A stretch of DNA of 64,000 nt. It comes from Acanthaster planci. Taxonomy: Eukaryota > Echinodermata > Asteroidea > Valvatida > Acanthasteridae. This document shows positions 11,901 through 26,900 of the stretch, in pieces. Location of the stretch: contig NW_019091428.1 in the NCBI RefSeq assembly GCF_001949145.1, positions 534,622 to 598,621 of the forward strand, written 5' to 3'. The position numbers and the translations under genes are program-made. Numbering within the stretch: position 1 is the stretch's first letter; each line of letters begins with the position of its first letter. Below the pieces are notes generated by a model. It was not told the origin of the DNA, made no database searches, and saw nothing but the letters and a program-made list of their open reading frames with translations.

Positions 11901-14900
11901 CTCTAGACAACAGATTCGGATGCAGCCTATGTGTTGACAAACCACCGTATAATGTGTAGCAAACAACCCACCAAAAGATGCAAACAGTGACATCAACCCT
12001 GACCTTCTGGGCGCAGTTTCTAACCACGGGCAATACTGTGGAGCACGGTTTGGGTTAAAGGGTACTTTGAAAATGGGGATTTCTACAAGATTGACCGAGA
12101 CGACAGACTCACCTCTGTTTCGTTGGTCAGTGGGCATGTGTGGCTCAGATACTCCACCAGCTGAGCATGCTGACCTGGGTGGAACCAACGACCTTTGCCC
12201 TGGCTGTACAACCACTCTCCCTTCAAACTGAACCAAAGAAAACATTCTTTAATTGGTACAAAAATCTACGAATATTTATACAGTCCATTCCAAAATCTAA
12301 AGCAAGTTCTTTTTATTACATTTTACTGTCTCACTGTCTTATTTGAGTGTTAATTTAATTACTGGTATAATTGATTGTTTATTCCATCCCAGTTTCATCA
12401 CATATCACATTGTATCCAATATCCTTTTGCTTAGGGTTAGATCAAGCAGTGCCCTAAAAAGGCACTCGCGGGTACCAGGAGCCAATTACTTAATTGTGGA
12501 CCTGCTAAACTGAGCCATGCGTAGACACATTTTGCGGAATATTAACAAACAGGCTGCAAGTCCATGCAATTTGCTGACAACTGAAGATCTGCATGGATGA
12601 AGATCCATTGAGATAAGGCAGTAACTCAGGTTCTACTTAATCCAGTGATGAAAATTAAGAAGTTTTGGGGACCATCACTGAAATTTTCAATCCACAGTCT
12701 GGTTCTTGTTAATACGTGTACACAAATGTAATTCTTTTGAGCAACATATTCTGCTCAGATGGAAATGGGCAGTCCAATTAAAAATTGAGGTCTGGGTCCC
12801 AGACTCTAGGGTAATCCAAGGACCATAGGCGGCAACCTTCCTCTGCTTCCTCTCTGGTCATCCAGCTCTTCCCCCAGACTAATTTCCTATTATTTGCTCT
12901 GCAAACTGCACTTCTGTTTTCCATGGAAGCACCCTGAACGCGCTGCTGGAGCGTGCAGGTCCAGAAGGTAGCAACATTTCGGTTGCCTCCTGTCTGCCAA
13001 CTCTGGGACAAGCTGACTTTAACGGGGCATGACAATTGCTCAAGATCCTTCCCTGATTGATTTGAGAAAAAAAGTCTTTTCAATTGAAAGACTCCTTGCC
13101 TCAGTAGTGACCAAAGCCATTATGTAAGCTGAAGAGCCTAGATGATCTAAGATGGTTTCATTTAACAACGTGATTTTTGTTAAGATATAGTTGGAGGGGG
13201 AAAAGTAAGGACAGGGGTAAAGTTACGACAAAAATTCTTTTCTACAATAGTTAGGCTGTTACAGTGAAGCCTGTGTACTTCATGAAGGTGGAGCTCTGTA
13301 AAATTTGGAGAGCCAGAATGATTTTGTCAATCTGACATGATTTTTTTTTTAACTTGGAGAGGGAAAATTTAATTTGCCAAGGGGCCAAGTTTTGCTGCTA
13401 AAAGGAAACATGTCTTGGAAGATACTGTGGAAGACTGAATACGGGTTTTGTGTGTGAACTGACGAGGGTGCTATACGGTCAGCTCATTAGCCCCAGGTAA
13501 GGGTACTTTAATAGTGGGCACAGACTACCAGTGAAAACTGACACCAGTCACAAAGCCAAGCTGTGAATACAGTATAGCAAGATCTTTACTGTAACGGGAA
13601 CATGTGTCTTTGGACATGCAAACTGCACAGGCAGTTTTCATGAAAGGGAGCTGTTGCGACACACTGAATAATGCTGTGGCACGGACGTACCCACAGCACA
13701 AGGTAGGTGTCACATTTCAATCAATGGAGGGCCTAGTTATGTCTGACATCTTTTTAAGGGATCGGTCAGAAATGATCTATCTACGGTGTAAAATCCCAAA
13801 CTTCTAAGCATATTTATGCCCTCCAAGCACCCTTAAATTGATATACAACAGGAAACTCTAAATTTTTACAATTGAAACGAAAAAATCCTCGTCGTGGGAG
13901 GCGAAACAAATTAAGGAGCAGGTGGGTGGAGCTGTCATACAAATGGCAAGAAAATCATTACAGTGCATGTCGCAAGTTAATTAAGTGGGATTAGCTTCCA
14001 TTTCCACTGTAAGGTGCACATAAACACGGTGGTGCCGCTGTCAATTCAAAGCGGAAGAGTTTCTCTTTTTTTTCTGGAAACCACTTCAGACCAGATGACA
14101 TGTAAACATGCAGTAATGTTCCGTGCCCGTTCGGAGGATGTTTCAATATATTTTGGCAAATTCTGTGCGGCAGATGACAACTGTACTAGTCCCCATGCTT
14201 GGGTGATTGCTACTTTGTTTGCACATGCACAGAGGCCTAAACTACCAATAGTCCATGGGGGAGAGGGGCTCAGTATTACAGTAAGGAGCCCTCAAGGGGC
14301 ATTGTAGCAAATGGCATCACTTCAAGAGTTTTGGAGGAGCAACGATGCGGTAAGAACTTGGCACAAATCTGGAACAAATGACCACCGAGGGTCAGTCTCT
14401 GTGCAATCCAACATTGTGAATGAGTGTGGTTATGCCATCTTGCCATTTTAAAAAAGTTTACATTTTCAGCCAAAACTAATGCAGCGCGTACGAGTTCATT
14501 GCGGAATGATACTACCCATTGTGTTAATTTATTGTGTTCATATTCTTTTGTCATTTGTGTTAACTGTCTGTTTGCCATTCATATGTAAATTTCAAGTCAA
14601 CAGGGGTCGATATTAAGCAGGCGTACTGTTGCTTTGCACCCGACATACCATTATTAGCACATGGTAACCCGCAATAAAGGGAGAGGTCAGGCACTGAAAA
14701 TAGCACCAGACCATTACCGATCCTCTTTGAGGTGATGACTCACTTTATTCCAAAGAAATCATCAAAAAATTAACCGTGGTGAGAGTAGGTTTGACAACCT
14801 ATTTTCACATTAAAATGCCTGTTTTTATATGTCTTTCTACTTACATTTGCAATTTTTGAAAAGAAACTTCTGTTCTTTCACAGGCCCCTTTCGTGTTGCA

Positions 14901-17900
14901 GTGGAGAAACCCGTGCGCAAAGCTCGATCCCTTAAAGCAAAGCTGTGCTGGTTCCCGCCGCGCCACGCCCATGCCAAAGAACGCGTGATGGAATTGTGCC
15001 AACCAGTCTAAACATGTACGTCCAAGTTGATTACGCTTCATTGGCCCTACTGCTGCAGGTCGAAAAAAACGTCAATGTTGCAAGAGGATTTTTGCAAGTT
15101 AATTCACAGAACTTGGTTTCTTGTCTATGTACATGTATGTATTCTCAGTGTTCAGGAGTTTAATTCAGGCTTGTAGGCTGGGGGGGTTTCGGAGTATGAA
15201 CGGACCTCCCCCCTCGCTTCTGAGTTCCGCTCGTTGGTGGTTTTTGTTTTAAATAAATTATAACTTTAATATACCTTAATTTTCAGAATGCAAGCCGCAG
15301 CTTCTACATTGATTCTCATGCTGAAAATGTCTCTGCAGCTTATACTCCGGGCGACTTATACGGCAACATTTGAAGAATGAAATCAGTCACTAAATGCCAA
15401 GCCATGCCTCAGCGCAGCCTAGCCCAGGCTGCCGCCGCCGGCCAGCCAGCCACGTGTACAAGCAGTGCAGCGTTCTGGGCGCGGGGACGAGGCAGTCATG
15501 TTTTCATTGGTTGCTGTTTACATTGGCTCTGCTCACGTGTTGGAAATGAAGAAAACCAGTCCAGAAAGACTGAATAGACTTGTAAATGCAGCGTAAATAC
15601 CGTTCACACCTCACAAATTGTGTGGTCTGTCTATTCATTTTTGTCTTTTACGGTTGTGTAAGTCCATGTTGTTTATCATTTTACTGGTCTTTGTTACTGT
15701 TCAAAAAAAGAACTGCCGCCTGGCCCACCCAGCAAGGACACTAATCCAGCCCGCCAGAATTGCTAATTTTGAGGACTTGAAAAAGTTTAGGTTTAATGAG
15801 AACACTCGTTCATGTGCTGCTTTATGTTACAATGGAAGATTGCGTACCCGAAAGTACCCGAAAATCTAATCAAACTCCAAATATTCTGATTCATAAATGT
15901 CCATTTCTTATATTCCCGCTACAAAGATCTGATGACATTTTATTTCGGCCTGATTTCTTTTTCCGAAATGCAAAATGAAATGCACCCCAAAATATTTTTT
16001 TTTTACAATTTTTGTTAGGTGAGTGGAGGTAATGATTTACTAGAATTTATCACTTTTTTGGAACTTCTGAAACTTTTATGGGATTTTTTTCTGAGATTTT
16101 TTTAAATAATACTGTTCATATCATTCGCTTGTCACCCAGCGCCCGATTCAGGGCGCTGGGTGACGAGCAAGTTCAGATACCAGGCCTATTTACGACACGC
16201 CGTGAATATTGAAAACTGAAGTAGGGGCCTTACAAGTCTTAAATGCATCCTTCGGTTTGCGACAAACATGGACCTTGTTCGATGTTGTGTTCCAAATCAC
16301 ATTATGATAGGCCTTTATATAAAAATAGGTGTTCACAGTGCCAAAAATTCACTTCCAGGTTTGACGAACCCTCCCCCCCAGTCTCTGGTCAGACAACGGG
16401 CCTGTAATTTGAGATGATTTTGCTCTCACTTGAAGCGAGCGTGTTTCCACAAAATATCCTGCCGCGGCACAGGGTTTATTGCCTGCCCATTGGATGCATC
16501 ACGGATGCTTCCCACGCGATACACGGACAACGTCGGCCAGTTTGCCATCGTCATTACCTCACCAGCACTGTGTGAATTGTCTACTGTAGAATTTTTTACA
16601 AGGATTAAGTTGAGTTTTTATCACTTTTTGAGACCAATTTTTTGAAATTTTTGTCCCCAATTATGCCATTCAATCAGCACAGAAAAATTGCCCCCCAAAA
16701 TTTCCGACCCTATTTTTGAGAGCCACGTAATTGAAAGCAGAACCATTATTTTTCGGCCGAATATGACTTTACCAAAAACAGCTCCTGGGTTCAGTGACAT
16801 AGCTCCCCAAAACCCCTGAAATTTGAAAGGCCAGGAGCTGTTTTTAGCCTCTGCGTAAAAAAACTGACTGTCGACCCCTGAGTAAACATTACCATTCCCC
16901 CGGTTGCAAACTGCACAAACAGTTTAAATGGTTTCATTTCTCTCTTTTTTTTCCCTATTAGTGTTTAATTTTTTACTTTCTGCTGGTTATTTTTTTCCTG
17001 TTCTTAAGGATTTTGACTTGCTTATTTAAATATTTTTTTCTGTTTACTTGTTTTGGGATGTTGTTTTCTGTTTTTGTATTTTATTTCATTTATTGTCTTC
17101 GGACGACAGTTTTTTTAACTTTTGCATTTCCAAGACAGCCCCTGTATAACTTTTATTGTTTTTATGTCTGAAGATTAAAAAAAAATAATAATAAATAAAT
17201 GAATACCCACAGGTGGTTAAACTTGACTAACCTTTCTTTCTGCGTGACAGCGTAGCCGTCCAAAATGCGCAGGCTCAAACACCAGTTGATAACGTAGGGC
17301 CTGCAATCGAAACAGCTGGTCAGCAGGAAAAGGTCAAGGAAACTCATTCATTACACAGGCTTCCGGGGTTCCGACACCGAAAAAGCCACCTCTGATCAGC
17401 CCCGGGAGGCTGTAGACACGGGGAATTCACATCAATGGAGACAGGATCACGGTTGAGTAAACTGCAGTGCCTTGGGGGGAGACTGTTCGGTTGGAAGTCT
17501 GCATGAAAGTCACACTGAAGCTAGCTTTCTGGTAAACTCTGACATACTCTGACATGCCTACAATTGCCCCTGATTTCTATTCGGCAAATGTTTGCTTCGG
17601 AAGGTCAGTAACTCCAAAATTTCTTGAACTCTGATAATAGCTCAACTTTGTTGAGGTTTCAAACAATGACATCTACTTACTGTAGCTGGGGCCAAAATTG
17701 TACTTGTGAAGAATACAGTGTTCTGATACCCCAACAAAACTTTTGAGAAAAAACTTGTCGACACATTCTATATTAGGAAACAATAAGGCAACGTGCACAA
17801 GATGGCGACATGCTTTTTTCAGAGGGGGTTCTGTGATTGCATAAGCAAGGATACAAGTCCGATGAGGAGGTAGCCATCATGACACAAGGATTGTTCATGA

Positions 17901-20900
17901 TTGAGAGCTGCTGAAGCTGGGACAGGCAGGACAGGTAGGACACCTGTGGAGGAAAGAAGCAACAATGAGATGGACGGTCAGATGTTTGACGACACAACGC
18001 AGGAAAACAGGTGGGAAGTCAGGCTGGAACAGCGCCACATGAATTCTGTGATATGCGCGTCCCATTCAAGCCGATACCTTTCAACAGGTTCTCCAGTTCC
18101 TACCGTAATCTGGCTTTTTTTTTACCTGCGATAATTGTGCTTCAGACTGCCTCTCAAATGGAGACGTAACGTTTCCTCTCCGCAGGTTTCTTCACGCTTA
18201 CAACGCACAGTGGATGCCTGTAGGGAACTCAATGGTGCACCCCGGGGGAGGGATTGAGGCAACGGGCACCATGGCACTCCCCACCCCCAAGGAGCAAAAA
18301 CCTTTTCGTTTTTTGAAAAATGAGATAAAGGAAACTTCACGAAGACTACATGTACACATGTGTTTCGCTCCCCTCCCTTCCAAAAGCATGCAAAGAGTCC
18401 CCAAACGCAGCTTCAATCCTCAGAAAGGCCATAATTTGGTTCAACATTAAAAAAATGAAAACTGTTTATGCTTTATATCCAAAACAACCCCCCCCCCCCA
18501 AATGCCCTCCCAAGTCCGCCCTTGAATGAACTATGATGTTGGCCCAAGGCTGGACAGTATCCACTTTAGGTCACATACACGTACATGCATGTACATGAAA
18601 AATTCAGAAAATAACAGCGTAGATGCAATATTGGTGCTTCATTAACAGAAGTACATGTAATGATCATTTTAAAATGTAGCACATGATCAGCACATGTTTG
18701 AAGAATTAGTGGTTAGATTGGAAGTAAGTCTCGGACCCGAGTCCAGCCCCTTTAAGTGAAGTTGGGGAATATACATGTATCTGATGGCCATCAACAGCTT
18801 TGCAGGGGATATGCCTATCTCGCCTGAAGGAAAGGGCTTTATCCAGGGCAAAGCCACATCCATCAGACAGTTTAACGACTTAAGCTTCCACTGAACCTCT
18901 CTGACCACCTCCCAGTGTATGGCCGAGGTGAAAAGGTCAGGCTGTGAGCATGTACGTGTACATGTAAAATCTGGTAGTCAAATAGCGGGCTAAGGCTGTG
19001 TCCAAACTGAGCAGCTACGGCTGAGCTTAGCACCCAAGTCTGTGGGAATGGAATGCAGCCCTTAGCCACTGACAACCATAGGTGCATGCGTCATTTCCAG
19101 CCGCAGCCATAACATTTGGACATAGCCTTGCAGTACAGAAACCTGACAACCTCACTAAGTTAAACTGCAACAAACTTCAATATTTGAAGGCTCTCTTAAC
19201 TGAACTTGGACTTAGATGTCACGAGACTTCAAGGAGCACAGTGATCTGAAAACATGAATAGGCTCTGTTTGGCAGTCTATTCACAAATACTTGGGCCAAT
19301 TTCACAGAGCTGCTTAAGCACAAAATTTGCTGAAGCGTGAAAATGCCTTGCTTGACAAATCAGGCTACCAGCCAAAACTCCACGTGATGTATATGGTTTT
19401 GGAATGGTATTTACCTGTCTTTTGGTTAGCATGACAGTCACATAGATTTTGAGCTGGTAACCTTTGGTTTTTTAAGCAAGGTTGTTTTGTGCTTCAGCAG
19501 TTCTATGAGATTGGCCCCTCTTCTGCAACAGTACCATTATCCGCAAGGATAAATTATCAATTGCAGAAGTTATCAAGTCCAGTGAGTCACTGCTGCCAAG
19601 TAACAAGGTGCGACTTTTGCATTTTCGGATTTAGATCTCACTTTCAGTTAATCTCTATCCGTGGGGGTGAAGGAAAAGAAACAGCCACTGCCTTCATTTA
19701 CCTCTGCTAGGTCGGAGATTTCATTTTCCGCCAGCGACAGGATTTCAATGCGGGTGGGGAAGTAGGCCGGCACACTCCTCAGGGAGGTCAGGATGTTGCC
19801 ATGAAGTAACAAAGTCTGCAGCATACGTGGGGCAGGGAGAGAAGGGGAAATGAAAGTGGGTCAGTTCATATGCAAATAAGCATCTAAAAAGTTACTGCCC
19901 TAAATGTGCACACTTTCGACCCCCGCCAGTACATGTAGCTGCGATTGAACAGACACTGACTGTTAGGTGTAGACACTGACTGTTAGGTGAGGACCAGACT
20001 GTAAAGTGAGGACACTGACTGTTAAGTGAGGACACTGACTGTTAGGTGAGGACACTGACTGTTAGGTAAGGACAATGGCTGTTAAGTGAGGAGATTGACT
20101 GTTAGGTGTAGACACTGACTGTTAGGTGAGGACCATGACTGTAAAGTGAGGACACTGACTGTTAGGTGAGGACACTGACTGTTAAGTGAGGATCATGACT
20201 GTAAATTGAGGACACTGACTGTAAAGTGAGGACACTGACTGTAAAGTGAGGACACTGACTGTTAGGTGAGGACACTGACTGTTAGGTAAGGACACTGACT
20301 GTAAAGTGAGGACACTGACTGTAAAGTGAGGACACTGACTGTTAGGTAAGGACACTGACTGTAAAGTGAGGACACTGGCTGTTAGGTAAGGACAATGGCT
20401 GTTAAGTGAAGACATTGACTGTAAGGTAATGACACTGAGGAGTCTTCAGAGTTACTTTTGACCATAGCTAAAGAAAAGCACCGTACAAAAGATCTTGAAG
20501 ACATTCAAAATGAACAATGCATAATAGAAGAAATATAAACAGCAAAAATTAATTGAAAAAGGGATTTAATGGAGATGCAAATCCTACTTTCATTCAAATT
20601 TACAGCATATTCAGTGAATCACCAACCTTTTTGCTTCTTTTAAAGGTGCAATCCATTTACACAAACAGTAACTTATGTCTGGTATTTGGGGGGAAAAACA
20701 AAATGCACTACCCACAGTTTTTCAGTCGATTATCAGGCAAAAGGAAAACCAGCCAATCTGAGGTACATGTACATATACATGTAGTGTGTACATGTATATG
20801 TAAAGTTTCACAAACTGGCTCTCATACTTTAAATTCGTGGTCACTGGAAAAGCGCTCTTAAAAAAAAATAGAGCTTAAGCAATCAAACATGGAGGATACG

Positions 20901-23900
20901 AGGACTACAAAATCTCTTTCATCTGTCATCTCCTTCAGGAAGCTTTTTCCAACACCTGATTTTCATTTCTGCTAGTGATGGGTATTGTTATGCGCAGTTG
21001 AGTATATTTGTATGGTATCTGCGTAATATAAATGCTCCTTATTATTATTGAAAAAAAAACCCAGGTTGACGCATGTCAATGACTGGATGTCAAGGTTGAA
21101 GCTTGTTACCGCCATTACACAGCTGTTCATCTTCTCAGGGGGAGGGGGCGGCTGATCCCGAACCCGGACGAATCATCATTTCCCTGCAGCTGCTCAAATT
21201 GGGAGTGCTTTTCAAACTGAAATCCCTTGTTTCCTGTCACAACTTGTCGTGAGTTATCATTTGGGGTCTTGCATCTCCTGTGAGTGCACAAGTGCCATTC
21301 ACAACAGAAAGTTATGGATACATGTACCTATCAAGCCTTTGAACACAGGACTGAAATTCTCTCAACTTCCAGGATGACAGAGTACAAAAAAATATGAAGT
21401 ACCAATATATGAACAGAAGCTTTTCAAATAATGAAAATGTAAAAACAGTCCTACGTGTACCTGTTATCCTCTGCCAGTTTTTGAAATTTTTTGTTGTGTT
21501 TACAAATTCAGTTGCCCCAAGTACGAACACTGAAAAAAATATATCATCATCCTTTCTGCTTGAGCATTGGAATACCTGTACAAGTACATACCCGGAAGCA
21601 CATCCAGAAAATAAAAAAGTCTGAAAAAAAAATGGATTTTCTTGACAGATCTTGACAACTGCATCCAGGTACCCTACGGTATATGATTACAGTGCACATG
21701 TCCATCAAAGTATACTCATTTGAAAGTTAAAACAGTTGCTTTTGAATACGAGCATAAATCACTGTCCAAGACAGGGAACCACACAAGTGATACACACAGC
21801 ACCACATTACACTTTTAATAGTCTGTTAAAGGTTACATCTAAATACATGGAAGTACATGTACAAAGGTTTTGTGGTTTTTTTCGCATTAGAAGCAACAGG
21901 TTCACTTGATTCTAGACTTTCCATCCAGACGACTACGTAATTGCATTAGAACTGAATGCTACCCCTCTGTGACAGGTCACTCACTGTGCACATATAGTGC
22001 AACTAAACATAGCCGCGTTACGGCGGCTTCCTGTACATGTATGCAACCAGCTCCCTATCGAGGGGGCTGCTGAGAATATATTTTTTTTGGGTCTTTGCCG
22101 GGCTTAGCCATCTGTGCTTTGTTCTAGGTAGGGGCGGGGTGCAAGAGACGGACCGATTGATTGGAGTTTTGTTTCCTGCTGAGCCATGATAACACGGGAG
22201 GTCAGGAGATGAACGCAGGGCGTTGTCGCTTTTTTTTGTGTGTGTGTGGACGAGTTATTTATATATCCTGAAATGTTGATTCACAAGGTTGTGGTCTTCA
22301 ACACCAATTCAATCCTTAGGCATGCGTGCTGGGAAACTTCCAGAATCTACTGAAAAATCCTTCATGCCGCAGCAAAAATCCTTTCAAAATCAACGGATCT
22401 GGCCACAATCCAAACCTAAGTCTTCAGTCATAAACCTACCAAGGCCCATCTGACTACCAACAAAATTTCAGTGTTTCACCAACTTCCCCAACATCGCCAT
22501 CTGATAACGTTTGTGCGTCAACATTAATCAAGGTCAAAATTTAAGTCAAAATAACATGTACACGTACGCAGGCGACACATGTCCAGCGCCTGTCCTGTGC
22601 AGAGCCATTTGACCATGGCCTTTCAATGTCACAGCTGTGAGGGAGATGTACTTGATGCTCTCTAAACACACATGTACATATACCGGTATGACCATGGGTT
22701 AAAGCAAATCATCAGTTGCTACTGATCAGGAAAGGGTTTATTAATGGGCAGGATGTGCAAGGTTATTAGGCCTGGCAAGGCGTTCAATTTATGGTACTGC
22801 TACGCCAGGCAAGCTGGACCTAGTATGAATGGAACATGGTGCAACTGTTTGAAACAGTGAATGTTGTTAATGGATTTTGTTTTATTAACATTCTGTGGCA
22901 TCCTGCCCATAGCTTTTACAGTCTTGCAGATTTCCAAAGGAAATAAACTGCTTTAAGCCTCCCTGAGACACCCCCCCGCCAAAGTCTCCGGTTTCTGGTC
23001 AGCACGAGCGTCGCTGTAGACCCATGCTTCAGCAAAATAAAAAAAAGTTTATCATTTCGATATAAAACGATGTCCAAATGCAGCCAAACTTGCTTAATCA
23101 ACAGGAATCCTGCTACTGCATAATTTTAACGTGTTTTTGATTGAGTAATATGTACTGTGAAGGAGTCCCTGTAGTTCCCGCTATATTTAGTTGGGTGCTC
23201 TTTTTCAGATGTCATTTCTGTATTATACATTTACATCTGGGAACCAGACAATCGAGGTGGTCTTATATCCTGTGTACATGTATAAGCTGAAAATGCTTTT
23301 AAACAATAAAAAGTGCAGGGGCAGTCTATTTCAGTGTTGATAGCCGCTGGTGTCAAGTGTGCATGCAGTCACAATGGCCATTGCATGTTATACATGCATC
23401 ATTTCCAGAGAAAAAAAAAGTGAGGGTACCAAAACAAAGAAGCCGTGTTGCCGGACCACTTTTGGAGAAAGCTCCTGACCAGAAACAAGAGGTTTTCGGG
23501 GGACTAAATGAAACATTTTGGGTATGGGATAATTGGGATTTGTGGGTGTAGCTTCCCCACTAAACTCTGCCCCCTCACGTTCCCTACTGGGAGCCCTTTT
23601 TGCTCTCCTGCTGTTCGCCTGCAGGTACTGAACAAAAAACTGCACACCCGGGAATTGTCTGAACTACGGCTGCGGCTCAGAATTATGGACTACAGTAGTC
23701 CACAACAGTGGCTGCAAGCACTTCTCCTAGAGTTGCGTGTCATTTCAAGCCACAGCCGAGTAAATCCGGAAATGGCAATAGACAGGTGCCACACTCCAAA
23801 ACTCCATTGTCTGTCTAGCCAGGGCTCAAACAAATGATTACACACTGTGGGTTTTACAGCCTATCCTAAATTTTTCGCCTCAAGTTATATAGGGTAATTA

Positions 23901-26900
23901 ATGACCTAAACAGTGTGAAAAAGTTTAAAATAAAAAACCGTGGAAAACTGGTCCCGGCTGTTACGTTTGTCCTGCGCTTGAAACACGCACTGACGTGTTT
24001 TCCCCCCAGGCCGGACTCAATATAGCCGTGATGCCTTGTCACACTGATTGTCAATTTCCTGTTGATTCTCAGCTGGGTGGAGGTTTTTGGAGCGAAAAGC
24101 ACAAACTTCCAGACCGACAAATCGGAACCTGTTTGATGTCCAAGATGATAACCTACCATCTTGGAAATGACACAGTAGCTCCTTACCCCTGCTATTAATT
24201 AGCGAAGGAACACCAACACGCATTCAGTAGTCACTTCAGTTTCCACGACCTTAGACATATCCATTAGAAATCTGACAAATGCAACATCTGGTTTTGCATG
24301 ATTAGGAGGAACTCAGAGAGCCATTGCTTTGCATGACTGGACTCAATTGTTAATTTTTTCCCCCAAGTATCAGAGGTGTGCCGTTTGGAGGCTGCAACAT
24401 GTTCGACTCTTGACGGATTCCCTTCTGAAAGGTTGGGGGTTGGTTTGCAAATTATGCAACTGTGTTTGCCAGTTTCATTTTGAATATCAAGTGTGCCTAA
24501 CGTATTCGGTAAACTCAGATCATTAATGCAAAATTGGCGAAGACTGCCCTGGCACATGTCTATTAAACTGTTACTATAACAAGCAGGCCCTGCACAAACC
24601 TCTCCCCTCCCCCAAAATCAAATTGACTGTTCTGGTTACAAGACCTCCATGTTTGCAGTAGTTTTCCTAAACAATTAACAGCTCCTTTGCTCAGTTTCAA
24701 AATGTGAAGACTAATGAAATGGTTGAACTGCTTCTGGAAACGATAAATTTCCTCCTTAAAGTCTGGTACATGTACATGTGCTTTCGGACAGGTAGTGTAC
24801 CTGTCTTTGTGTTTGTTACACTTTCCGTTAAAAGATTTTCACAAATTAATTTCTTTCTCCATGCTTTTTCTGGCGGCTTTCCCTTGCCCATTCTGAGAAC
24901 AAGCCGTTATTTTTCTGCGTGTCGCTGAAACAACAACTGACCTAAAACCCAACAGAGTTCTTGTCACAGACCCGGCGGTTACCTGACTTTTCAATCTGTA
25001 TTCAGATTCTTCAGAGCCTTACCTTTAAGTTGGTGAGCATGGAGACGTCGGTTACCGACGATATACTGTTGTCGGACAGGTCTAGATGTTTCAGCTTGAT
25101 GTTGCAGTTGAGGTGATCAATCGCCTGGGATCAGCAAGGTCAAAGGGTTTGATAGATTGATGCCGACAAACTAGGAAATTACCGATACAGATCTGAAAAG
25201 CTCAGATGTACATGTACATCGACTTGAACTTGCGCTTCTGTTAATCTGCTTCTTTCGACAGTACACAACTTGATTTTGGTTTGGAAACCTTTACGAAGAC
25301 ATTTGATCACCGGTAAAATAAACGTTTTTAAAATAGAAACAAATTATATAGCGAAACTGACTAGGTGCTTACAAATGATTATAAAGATGAACAAAGAAAT
25401 CAACTGGAGCGGGATCTGAATCTGCGGCCTCTAGAATACCATACCGTTGCTATACCAACTGAGCTATCCAGTCCGATACGTTGGTGGCTCTTCCCATTTG
25501 TCAATATCTATGTTAGGGGATGCTAGCCAGAAGCCCCTAAACCTGAAACACCATGTGCATGTAGACATGTTAAGAGGGTGTGCTCCCTGGCTATAAGGTG
25601 TTTCAGGTTTATCCGTTTCTGGCTAGCGCCCCCAAAGATATTGACAAATGGGAAGAGCCATCAACTTAGGGCTGGGTAGCTCAGTCGGTAGAGCACTGGT
25701 ACAGTATTCTGGAGGCTGCAGGTTCAAATCCCAATCCAGTCAATTTCCTTGTTCACCTTCATAAACTTTTCAAATAGGACGGTCCAACCGAAATGAATTC
25801 TGCTTTACCTTAATGCTGTTTCCGGAGAGGTTCAGCCACTCTATGTTAATCAGGTCCCTCAGGCCCTCGATGGACTGAATGCTGTTGTTGGGGAGGTTAA
25901 GCACGCGTAGAGTAGTTATCCTGGAAACGCCGCTCATGCGTACCAGACGGTTGCTGGCAATAGACAACTGTAATAAGTACAGGTCAGAGGAATAAGAGGA
26001 CAGGTGAATTGTGAAAGCCCTGTATAGAAACAAATGGAAAAGCAGGTAGGAGAATTGTGAAGGGTGCTTGATGATTGTGTCCAAAAGCAAGACGCTTTAC
26101 CACAATTGGTCCTGCTACAGCAGAGTGGCTACTAAAGTTAGGGCAGGATATGTTCTTGTATGAAATCTCATCCCAAAATTGAACTTTCAAAGGGTTTCAT
26201 TTCAAGTGCTCTTAGATTTGTAGAAACTGGTCACTATGAATATTGCCATGACTAATCTACTGCAAATTCATCATGGTAAAAAATAACCAATTGAAGCTAC
26301 ATCTACTTATGGAAGAAATAACCAATTTGGGGTTGTAGAGTCAACAAACTCCAACAAATTCAACTGGAGAGAACACACTCATCTACGCACCTAACAAGGA
26401 ACCCCTTAAGAATCTTAAGTTTCCCACTGGTTACAAAGAGGATGCATTTTAAGTAGCATAGTACATGGGAGACACATGTAAAGCCCTGTAGTTCCTAATA
26501 TAAACAGGTCTTCTTTACCTGCTGCAACATGTGATATTCTTCCAAGTGTTCAATCTTGGAGATGGCGTTCCTGTCCAGGATCAGGGTGGTGCATGATGAC
26601 GGGGAGACGTCGTCTGACGTTGGCCGCACCCTGTCCAGCCTCTTGAGGCCCCTCCCTGAGAGGTCCAGGATCACCATATTCTCTGGAAGAAATAACAGGG
26701 TACATGTATAGAGGGATTTCATATTAGCGCCGTCTGCGCATAACCCCATCGAAACCGAGGCTCTCTGAGTTGATCTTTGTCGCGCGCACCTGCGGGGTCA
26801 ACACAGTTCATGCAGCATCCAGTTTGTAAGCGTGACAAAAATACTCAAAGTAATGTTGTGTCGCCAAGTTTAAGCAAATTTGTCCTCCAAGGTTAGCATG

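Larger units (their letters stand above)
8098..12112. other. CEP97 intron 8
   Basis: No coding sequence recognised. It contains the exact 13-bp minisatellite at 10751-10906 and a fold-back element at about 11807-11928. The protein reads continuously across exons 8 and 9, so no exon is missing here. Confidence 0.7.

Noticed and set aside
15290-15370. Fragment with CTTATACTCCGGGCGACTTATAC resembling a DNA-transposon end
   Set aside because: Too short and without a partner inverted repeat nearby; not called.
20182-20415. Repetitive 77-codon protein
   Set aside because: It is the translation of the 20-bp minisatellite.
25671-25740. tRNA gene candidate
   Set aside because: Good B box, but no convincing anticodon stem-loop, and it forms one arm of an inverted repeat pair.
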